DNA from: CAYUWG01 sp964448285 | Lineage (GTDB): Bacteria > Bacteroidota > Ignavibacteria > SZUA-365 | NCBI GenBank assembly: GCA_964448285.1 | Contig: CAYUWG010000086.1 | Coordinates: forward strand, 1 to 13,054 | Reading direction: 5' to 3' | Length of the DNA stretch: 13,054 nucleotides | In this document: positions 7,362 through 13,054 of the stretch, in pieces | Layout: each line of letters begins with the position of its first letter | How positions within the stretch are numbered: position 1 is the first letter of the stretch | Translations under genes and position numbers: made by a program | The notes under the pieces: generated by a model | What the model was told of the DNA's origin: nothing | Database searches by the model: none | Seen by the model: only the letters and a program-made list of their open reading frames with translations

Positions 7362-8993
7362 ATGCGTAAACGCAGAATAGGTATCATCGACCTTGTGGCG
7401 AAAGCCCCGACACGGGCGCTCTTCGCGCGCGTCATGAATGCGAATCTTGCGAGCATCATGCCGCAAGTCGTTGGAGTTTGGTGCGAAGAAGCGGGACACG
7501 AGGTGCATCTCGTCTGCTACACGGGTTTCGAAGATCTGACGACGGCGCTGCCTGATGATATCGATGTGCTGTTCATCAGTGCGTTCTCCGAGGCAGCACA
7601 ATTGGCCTATGCGGTGAGCAATCGTTTTCGAAGCAAAGGAGTGGTCACGGTACTCGGCGGCCCTCACGCGCGATGCTATCCTCAGGATGCGCAGAAGTAT
7701 TTCGATTACGTCTTTGGATTCACCGATAAAGCGTTGTTGCGCGACATGCTTCACGAATGCGCGCCACACCGTCCCTTAGGTGTTCGGATGGAAGCGCGTC
7801 AGCAACCTGAATCCCTTCCCGGCGTGCAGGAGCGATGGAAGTATATCGACGCGACACTGAAGAAAGCGCCGATGATCAAGATGATACCGATGATCGGAAG
7901 TCTCGGCTGTCCCTACACGTGCAGCTTCTGTATCGATGCGACCATCCCTTATCAACCGCTGAACTTCGACCTTATGCGCGACGATCTGCGCTTTCTTCTT
8001 ACGAAAATGAAACGGCCGCTCGTCGGATGGCATGATCCGAATTTCGGTGTGCGCTTTGACGATTTCATGGACACGATCGAAGAGGCAATCCCTCATGATC
8101 GCATCGATTTCATAGCCGAAAGCAGTCTTTCCCTTCTTGGAGAAAACAATCTGAAGCGACTTCATCGCAATGGATTCAAGGGCGTTCTTCCCGGCATCGA
8201 GTCCTGGTTCCAGACGGGCAACAAATCCATGACCGGCAAGAGGCAAGGAATGGATAAAGTTCAACAGGTCGCAGAGCACGTCAATACGATTCTCCGCTAC
8301 ATCCCTTATGTGCAATGCAACTTCGTGCTGGGGCTGGATGAGGAAATGGGCGCTGAACCATTCGAGTTGACGAAGCGCTTCATGGACCTGACGCCCGGAG
8401 CATTCCCGGGATACTCTCTGCTGACTTCATTCGGGCAGGCAGCACATATCAATCTCGAGTACCAGAAGGAGAACCGCATCATCCCATTCCCCTTCCATTT
8501 TCTGAATAACAACCAGGCGATGAACATCAGACCGAAGCAGTACTTGTGGAAGGACTTCTACGATCATGTCGTCGATCTCACGAAATACAGTTTCTCCTGG
8601 CGCTCGATCGGGAAGCGTCTGTTGGCGAACAGCGAGATGACGACGAAATGGATGAACGTCGTTCGCGCGGTTTCTTCCGAAGGCTTCGGTCGAATTCGCT
8701 ATCACAAGGAAATGCGTGAACGCCTCGATACCGATGTGCACTTCAAGCGTTTCTTAGAACAAGACTCCACCGAACTCCCTCCATTCATGATCGACCACGT
8801 CCGCCGCCAACTCGGATCGTTCTGGCATTGGCTCCCTGATGGTGCAATGCAGCACGATCCGAATGCATACCTATCTGAATCAATGCCTCTCACTCATATC
8901 CATTTGAACGGAAACGGACGACGAAACGGCGTCGCTGTGAACGGTCAACCAACGGGTGTGACGGAAGTAAAGGAACTTGACGCGAAGTTGTGA
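7362..8993 (+). CDS. B12-binding-fold radical SAM protein
   Basis: A 543-residue radical SAM enzyme of unknown substrate. Residues 1-135 have the Rossmann-like fold of cobalamin-binding radical SAM proteins, including the strand and loop VVTVLGGPHARCYP (94-107) and FDYVFGF (114-120). The core begins with CPYTCSFC: Cys 183, 187 and 190 in a CX3CX2C arrangement that should ligate the [4Fe-4S] cluster which cleaves S-adenosylmethionine. Further core motifs include GVLPGIESW (about 274-282) and NFVLGLDEE (about 321-329). The DxHxxG motif that gives lower-axial histidine to base-off cobalamin is not present in the N-terminal domain, so cobalamin may bind differently or not at all. The last 30 residues are low-complexity (Asn/Gly-rich). 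Relatives methylate or rearrange lipids, tetrapyrroles and peptides; none can be chosen from sequence. No biosynthetic partner gene is adjacent, although the ABC ATPase follows in the same direction after 99 nt. Confidence 0.92.
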   Translation: MRKRRIGIIDLVAKAPTRALFARVMNANLASIMPQVVGVWCEEAGHEVHLVCYTGFEDLTTALPDDIDVLFISAFSEAAQLAYAVSNRFRSKGVVTVLGGPHARCYPQDAQKYFDYVFGFTDKALLRDMLHECAPHRPLGVRMEARQQPESLPGVQERWKYIDATLKKAPMIKMIPMIGSLGCPYTCSFCIDATIPYQPLNFDLMRDDLRFLLTKMKRPLVGWHDPNFGVRFDDFMDTIEEAIPHDRIDFIAESSLSLLGENNLKRLHRNGFKGVLPGIESWFQTGNKSMTGKRQGMDKVQQVAEHVNTILRYIPYVQCNFVLGLDEEMGAEPFELTKRFMDLTPGAFPGYSLLTSFGQAAHINLEYQKENRIIPFPFHFLNNNQAMNIRPKQYLWKDFYDHVVDLTKYSFSWRSIGKRLLANSEMTTKWMNVVRAVSSEGFGRIRYHKEMRERLDTDVHFKRFLEQDSTELPPFMIDHVRRQLGSFWHWLPDGAMQHDPNAYLSESMPLTHIHLNGNGRRNGVAVNGQPTGVTEVKELDAKL

Positions 8994-9013
8994 TCGGGGG
9001 GACAGAGTTGTAG

Positions 9014-9050
9014 TCTAATCTCGTATTGTCAATGCACGTCCGAGATTAGA
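9014..9050. repeat. Perfect 10-bp inverted repeat between genes
   Basis: TCTAATCTCG (9014-9023) and CGAGATTAGA (9041-9050) are exact reverse complements with a 17-nt loop that itself holds ATTG-T-CAAT. It lies 20 nt after the radical SAM stop and 43 nt before the ABC ATPase start. No T-tract follows, so it is not a canonical intrinsic terminator; an operator, an attenuating hairpin or an mRNA-stabilising structure are options. Confidence 0.6.
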
Positions 9051-9092
9051 GCATCCCATTCTCCGATTTCCTTTTGCTTCGTAAGTTGCCGC

Positions 9093-9839
9093 ATGATTTC
9101 AATTCGCGGTCTCAGAAAAAGTTTTGGTAATGGGAAGCAAGTACTCAACGGCGTCAATCTCGACATTCCGACCGGAGAGACGATTGCGATTATCGGGCAG
9201 AGTGGTTGTGGAAAGAGTGTGCTGCTCAAACATATCGTCGGCTTGCTCGAACCGGATGACGGGAGCGTAACCGTCGATGGGAAAGTCGTTCATGATCTCG
9301 CGGAGGATGAACTCTATGAGTTGCGTAAGCGCTTCGGATTTCTCTTCCAGGGCGCTGCGCTCTTCGACTCGATGACCATCCTGGAAAACGTCGGTCTGGG
9401 TCTCGCAGAAAACGGCAACCTGAGCGATCAGGAGATTCGCAGCATCGTTGCGGAGAAACTTGCGCTCGTCGGCCTGCCGGGCATCGAACATCTCAAGCCG
9501 GCGGAACTGTCCGGTGGCATGAAGAAACGCGCAGGGCTTGCGCGTGCACTTGCGACGAATCCGGATTATCTCTTTTACGATGAACCGACCACCGGTCTCG
9601 ATCCCGTCATGTCGGAGCAAATCGATACACTCATCGCCGACCTCACCGAGCGCCTCAGCGTCACATCCATCGTCGTGACGCACGACCTCTTCAGCGTTTA
9701 CACCATTGCACACCGCGTTGCGATGATGCACGACGGCGTCATCTATTTCGAAGGAACGCCCTCAGAACTCCGGGCTTCATCCGATCCCATCGTCATCCGT
9801 TTCCTCGAGCGTTACAAAGACGGACGTTTGCAGCGCTGA
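9093..9839 (+). CDS. mlaF: MlaF-type ABC transporter ATPase
   Basis: A 248-residue ATP-binding subunit of the Mla/Mkl class, which powers phospholipid or hydrophobic-compound movement between inner and outer membranes. All nucleotide-binding motifs are intact: Walker A GQSGCGKS (about 35-42), Q-loop LFQGAALFDSMTILENVG (84-101; the GAALFDS wording is characteristic of MlaF/Ttg2A), signature LSGGMKKR (about 139-146), Walker B YLFYDEP (about 159-165) with catalytic Glu, D-loop GLDP, and switch His in VVTHD. Length matches the family (about 250-270). The usual partners, permease MlaE and the MCE-domain protein MlaD, are not adjacent: upstream is the radical SAM gene and downstream a convergent gene. 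They must be elsewhere, or this is an orphan. No clear Shine-Dalgarno precedes the ATG, but residue 1 fits the family N-terminus (MISIRGLRKSFG). Confidence 0.93.
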   Translation: MISIRGLRKSFGNGKQVLNGVNLDIPTGETIAIIGQSGCGKSVLLKHIVGLLEPDDGSVTVDGKVVHDLAEDELYELRKRFGFLFQGAALFDSMTILENVGLGLAENGNLSDQEIRSIVAEKLALVGLPGIEHLKPAELSGGMKKRAGLARALATNPDYLFYDEPTTGLDPVMSEQIDTLIADLTERLSVTSIVVTHDLFSVYTIAHRVAMMHDGVIYFEGTPSELRASSDPIVIRFLERYKDGRLQR

Positions 9840-9857
9840 GCATTCACGCTCAACGCT
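9832..9857. terminator. Symmetric hairpin spanning two convergent stops
   Basis: AGCGCTGAGC (9832-9841), loop ATTCAC, GCTCAACGCT (9848-9857): 9 of 10 positions pair. It includes the stop codons of both convergent genes (9837-9839 plus, 9850-9852 minus), which are only 10 nt apart. A shared bidirectional transcription end is likely; no T-tract is present on either strand, so intrinsic termination is unproven. Confidence 0.45.
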
Positions 9858-12800
9858 CGGACCCGCCTTCCGATAGGTCGAATCCGAAGAGCACACCGAA
9901 ATACCAACGCCATTCCTTCCCATAGTGGACGACTTCTCTGCGCAGTACATCGCTGCTGAAGTCGCTTGCGAACTCCGTCAATCCGTACGCACCGCTGAAG
10001 AAGATGCGCGTCGGGTACATCGCAAAGGAGAACGATTCGAGACGAAGCTCGAAGCCCACGTCCTCCTTTCGGTTGTCGATTCTCAAGTAATCCGGTCGCG
10101 CGGCAGCATCTCCTGCGTCGTAGAAGATGCTGGCGTAGAGTTTATCGAAAAGGAGATGACCGATACGGAGATCCATGCTCGGCACGATCGGAAAGCGATA
10201 CGTCAAATTGAAGTGATAGAGTTCGTTTCCGCCAAGTGCATAGTAGGTGTAGCCTTGCATGCCTGCGATGCCGCCGGCGTAGAAGTTGAAAAAGTCCTCG
10301 ACAGTCGGGCCGAGAACCGACGCTGCTCTCGCACGCAATGAGAGCGTGTGGAGCCAACCCGGAAGACGGAACGAAACGAACGCATTTCCTTCAAGCCTGT
10401 GGAAGTTGAAATCCTGATACTTGGGTACGAGCAATCCACTGCTGAAATCGATTTCGAAATCACCGTTCGGATTGAAGCGGTTGAACTCGTAGTTGTAATG
10501 CAGGTTCATTCGCCAGCCGACAGGATTGATTTCCGCATCACGCGCAGGCATGACGTCATGATGGTGAATCCAAAGACCGAGATCGTTTCCAATCAGGTAG
10601 AGATTGTCGAAAGCCGGATTGAGTTGGAAGGTCTCCGGGTTCGTGAAGCTGCCGATCGTGCTCGTGTAGCGGCTGTGGCGGTACGACAACTCCATTCTCG
10701 TGTGCGAACTGAAGAGGTTGTGCTTCAGCCGGACGGCGAACTCGAGCAAATTGAAATCCACATCAACGTCAACCGTATCGAGCGGAAAGTCGATGCTCGA
10801 TGATGTTCCCCGCGTGACGTTGAACACTTCGAGCGAGAGATCGGGAAAGATGCCGAGCGTCCCAAGCAAAGGAAGTTTGTCGCGATACGTGACGTTGAGG
10901 TACAGGTCACGCTCCAAATCGATATTGATCGAACCGCTCGCGAGCATCTCAAGACGATTCAGTATGTCGCTGGAGTACATCATCAATCCCGGCTTGAGCA
11001 GCGAAAGACCTTTATTGTCGGGATTGTACCCATCGATGCGCAGAACGGGAAAGAACATCATGCTTTGGAAGATGGTCTTGTACGAGCGTGTGCCGTACTC
11101 GGGGACGATTGTGTCATCGAACGACCGCAGAGATTCCCAATCGAAGTCCTGTTGCGATGCTGACGCAATCTGCGGCGCGTATTGTTTTACAGGAAGGTAG
11201 TGATGTCCATCGACATCGAGAGGTTGTGCGTCCTTCAGCAAAGCGATCTTATATCCCGTCGCAGTGTATTCACTGTACACGACGGTGCCGCTATCATCAA
11301 CCGACGGCATGAACGCACCTCCGATAACGTTTGTCAACTGCTCTTCCTCTCCACGCTCGACGTCGAGTCGATAGATGTTGAAGATGCCATTGCGGTTGCT
11401 CGAGAAGTATAACCACTTCCCATCGGAGGAATAGCGGGGATCACGTGCATCGTGCTCCGGCGAACTCACGAGGAGCTTCATCTCACCGCCTGCCGGTGCG
11501 ATGCGCGCAATCGAGCGCTGCACTTTCGACGAATAGCCAAAGACAATGTGTGAACCATCCGGAAACCATTGCGGACTGAATGCCTGCTCGCCGTTGACGA
11601 AGTTCGTCACCTGTCGAAAATCTTTTCCATCAACGGACACGACTCCAATGTTGACATTCCCATCCTTGGCAAAGAGAAAGACAATCTTCATCCCGTCCGG
11701 GGAAAGCGCCGGATTGTATGCACGCTGTCCATGTGTCAGGCGAGTTTCATCTTTCGTTTCGATATCCATTGCGTAGAGATCGTAATACAGATGACCGTAA
11801 ACGCTGGGTGGATTGTACTTCGAATAGATAACGCGCTTTCCGTCCTTCGTCCATGCATGCTGAGAGCGCACTCCGCCCGCAATCATTTCTTCCGTCCCAG
11901 ACTTTCGATCATAGAGAAACAAAGCCGACTGTCCGAGAAAGTCGGAGGTCTTGTTCGATATGTAGGAAATCTTCGATCTATCGGGAGTGAATACGGGATG
12001 AAAGTTTCCAAAGCCGACGCTCGCGACGCGCTCGCCGAATACGTTCTTCGCTTTCACCGGAGCGATGCGCGTCCGGTATTCGTCCTTCAATGCGGACGCC
12101 CACTCATCGTAAAGCTGCTTGCCGGCAATGCCAAGAACGTCTTTTATCGCAGCATCGATCGTGAAGATGAACGGCTTGCTCATCGCTTTCGTGATATCGA
12201 CAACGGCCTGCTCGCCATATGTTTTTGCGATGTAGCGCGTGAGGTTGTAACCGGCGTTATAGACGCTCTCGTTGCCAAGGCTCGTTTTCCCGAATGCGCC
12301 CATCTCCGCCCATGTCAACATGGAATCCGACAGCGCATAGCAGCGAAGAATCATGTCGCGATGTGCGTCCCAGTTCTCGTAGCCGAATTCGTTGCGCATG
12401 TACTGTGCGGTTCCCTCAGCCATCCAGGGCGGGACGATGACGCCGGGCAACGGATAAGAGACGAGCGTGTTAGGAAAGCCGTAGAGCACGTCCGTCCTGC
12501 GCTCGCGTTCATAGCCGAACCATTGAAGCGTGAACGCCGGTACGCTCCTTCCCCATTTCATAGCGGCTTGTATCTGAATGATGTGAGTGTACTCATGCGC
12601 GATGACGTTACGCAGCCAGTTGTGCGTTCCGCGCAAGTCGAAGTCCAAGGGTGATGCCCAGATCTCGATCTTGTTGTTGAAGAAGTACGCCGCGCCGTTC
12701 GAGTAATCCGAAATATCCTTGATGACGAAATGGACTTTCGTATCCGGGATATGATTGTACAAGGCGGTGATCGGTCCGTGAATCTCTTCAGCGATCTTCG

Positions 12801-12966
12801 CAACGACGCGCGCGGTACGTTCCGAGCCTTCGTGGTAGCTCACCGTGAAGTGCTTCGTTTCGATGGTACGCCACTCTAAATCGGGCGCGGAATAGTCCGC
12901 CTGTGCGAAAAGGTAAACCGGCAGAAAGAACGACAGCGCGAAGACGGCGGATAAGCTTCGCATCAT
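9850..12966 (-). CDS. Outer membrane metallopeptidase-propeller-barrel protein
   Basis: About 1038 residues in three parts. After a signal peptide (ending near LFAQA) comes a gluzincin-like peptidase domain (about 35-300) with HEYTH (residues 124-128 from this ATG) as zinc-binding and catalytic motif and WMAEGTAQYM about 55 residues later, whose Glu is the expected third ligand. Residues about 310-585 hold at least five TolB/PD40-type propeller blades, with phrases such as PALSPDGMKIVF, PQWFPDGSHIVFG and PRYSSDGKWLYFSS. Residues about 660-1038 are alternating beta-strands resembling the C-terminal barrel of the BamA/Omp85 group, including GGIAGMQGYTYYALGGNEL and NLTYRFPIVP, consistent with an outer membrane barrel. 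Such proteins are often named 'Tol biopolymer transporter' from the middle part alone. The substrate is unknown. The upstream gene's TGA overlaps a possible GTG start at 12972; the ATG at 12966 is preferred because GGTG lies about 8 nt before it. The pair is probably translationally coupled. Confidence 0.92.
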   Translation of the reverse strand: MMRSLSAVFALSFFLPVYLFAQADYSAPDLEWRTIETKHFTVSYHEGSERTARVVAKIAEEIHGPITALYNHIPDTKVHFVIKDISDYSNGAAYFFNNKIEIWASPLDFDLRGTHNWLRNVIAHEYTHIIQIQAAMKWGRSVPAFTLQWFGYERERRTDVLYGFPNTLVSYPLPGVIVPPWMAEGTAQYMRNEFGYENWDAHRDMILRCYALSDSMLTWAEMGAFGKTSLGNESVYNAGYNLTRYIAKTYGEQAVVDITKAMSKPFIFTIDAAIKDVLGIAGKQLYDEWASALKDEYRTRIAPVKAKNVFGERVASVGFGNFHPVFTPDRSKISYISNKTSDFLGQSALFLYDRKSGTEEMIAGGVRSQHAWTKDGKRVIYSKYNPPSVYGHLYYDLYAMDIETKDETRLTHGQRAYNPALSPDGMKIVFLFAKDGNVNIGVVSVDGKDFRQVTNFVNGEQAFSPQWFPDGSHIVFGYSSKVQRSIARIAPAGGEMKLLVSSPEHDARDPRYSSDGKWLYFSSNRNGIFNIYRLDVERGEEEQLTNVIGGAFMPSVDDSGTVVYSEYTATGYKIALLKDAQPLDVDGHHYLPVKQYAPQIASASQQDFDWESLRSFDDTIVPEYGTRSYKTIFQSMMFFPVLRIDGYNPDNKGLSLLKPGLMMYSSDILNRLEMLASGSINIDLERDLYLNVTYRDKLPLLGTLGIFPDLSLEVFNVTRGTSSSIDFPLDTVDVDVDFNLLEFAVRLKHNLFSSHTRMELSYRHSRYTSTIGSFTNPETFQLNPAFDNLYLIGNDLGLWIHHHDVMPARDAEINPVGWRMNLHYNYEFNRFNPNGDFEIDFSSGLLVPKYQDFNFHRLEGNAFVSFRLPGWLHTLSLRARAASVLGPTVEDFFNFYAGGIAGMQGYTYYALGGNELYHFNLTYRFPIVPSMDLRIGHLLFDKLYASIFYDAGDAAARPDYLRIDNRKEDVGFELRLESFSFAMYPTRIFFSGAYGLTEFASDFSSDVLRREVVHYGKEWRWYFGVLFGFDLSEGGSER

Positions 12967-12968
12967 AC

Positions 12969-13054
12969 TCACTTCACCACGGCGATCTTGATGATCTTTT
13001 CACCTGAGAGTGAACCGGCGGTTGCTTTTACATGCGCGAGATATACGCCGCTTT
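12969..13054 (-). CDS. C-terminal end of a probable T9SS cargo protein (partial)
   Basis: Only the last 27 codons are in the window: SGVYLAHVKATAG, then a basic SGEKIIKIAVVK end and TGA. This pattern (SGxYxxxVxA, then a Lys-rich final strand) is the closing part of a T9SS sorting domain and resembles the end of the 1091-residue cargo. The TGA at 12969-12971 is 2 nt before the preferred ATG of the barrel gene and overlaps its alternative GTG by 2 nt, so the two genes are one transcription unit. The body of the protein is outside the window and its function cannot be told. Confidence 0.75.
   Translation of the reverse strand, partial: SGVYLAHVKATAGSLSGEKIIKIAVVK

Noticed and set aside
7776..8315. 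179-codon minus frame opposite the radical SAM gene
   Set aside because: Antisense shadow of a well-supported enzyme; no motif or ribosome binding site.
9099..9731. 210-codon minus frame opposite the MlaF gene
   Set aside because: Antisense to a fully motif-supported ABC ATPase, no recognisable domain.
11569..12654. 361-codon open frame on the plus strand opposite the peptidase-barrel gene
   Set aside because: It is rich in Arg, His and Val without domain features, and lies wholly antisense to a protein with clear zinc-binding and propeller motifs; it reflects codon bias of the real gene.
1..13054. CRISPR array, tRNA or rRNA gene
   Set aside because: No regularly spaced repeats or recognisable RNA-gene segments seen on either strand by eye.

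Overview
The window looks like chromosomal DNA of a mesophilic FCB-group bacterium, most likely the Chlorobi/Ignavibacteria/Kapabacteria side rather than classical Bacteroidia. The basis is a C-terminal type IX secretion sorting domain with an NPFNPAT signature on the 1091-residue protein, a second sorting-domain-like tail at the right edge, a 7TMR-DISM histidine kinase, and moderate GC with mixed quality ribosome binding sites. The assignment to phylum is inference; no rRNA or marker gene is present.

Layout, left to right. 1-320 (minus): a headless fragment of a histidine kinase gene, about 97% identical over 266 nt to part of the intact kinase gene 5.1 kb away. 321-4712 (minus): two genes read leftwards, a 361-residue lipoprotein of propeller type followed 30 nt later by a 1091-residue secreted T9SS cargo. 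4798-4953 (minus): the first 52 codons of a UvrD/PcrA-type helicase, cut inside its Walker A motif. 4991-7096 (minus): an intact 7TMR-DISM sensor histidine kinase. 7097-7361: a divergent control region with a near-perfect inverted repeat. 7362-8993 (plus): a B12-binding-fold radical SAM protein. 9093-9839 (plus): an MlaF-type ABC ATPase. 9850-12966 (minus): a large outer membrane protein joining a zinc metallopeptidase domain, a TolB-like propeller and a C-terminal beta-barrel. 12969-13054 (minus): the tail of another probable T9SS cargo gene that runs directly into the barrel gene.

The main observation is structural. On the minus strand the order is: full kinase, helicase 5' stump, lipoprotein, T9SS cargo, kinase 3' stump. 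That is what remains when a two-gene surface-protein module is placed between two copies of a kinase-3'/helicase-5' segment, either by single-crossover integration of a circle or by tandem duplication followed by deletion. The model predicts a complete helicase gene just beyond base 1. Sequence identity between the two kinase copies falls abruptly from 97% to about 70% near the outer edge, suggesting gene conversion or a mosaic origin.

Functionally most genes concern the envelope: surface cargo, lipoprotein, outer membrane barrel, phospholipid-transport ATPase and a membrane sensor. I see no CRISPR array, tRNA, rRNA, transposase or integrase.
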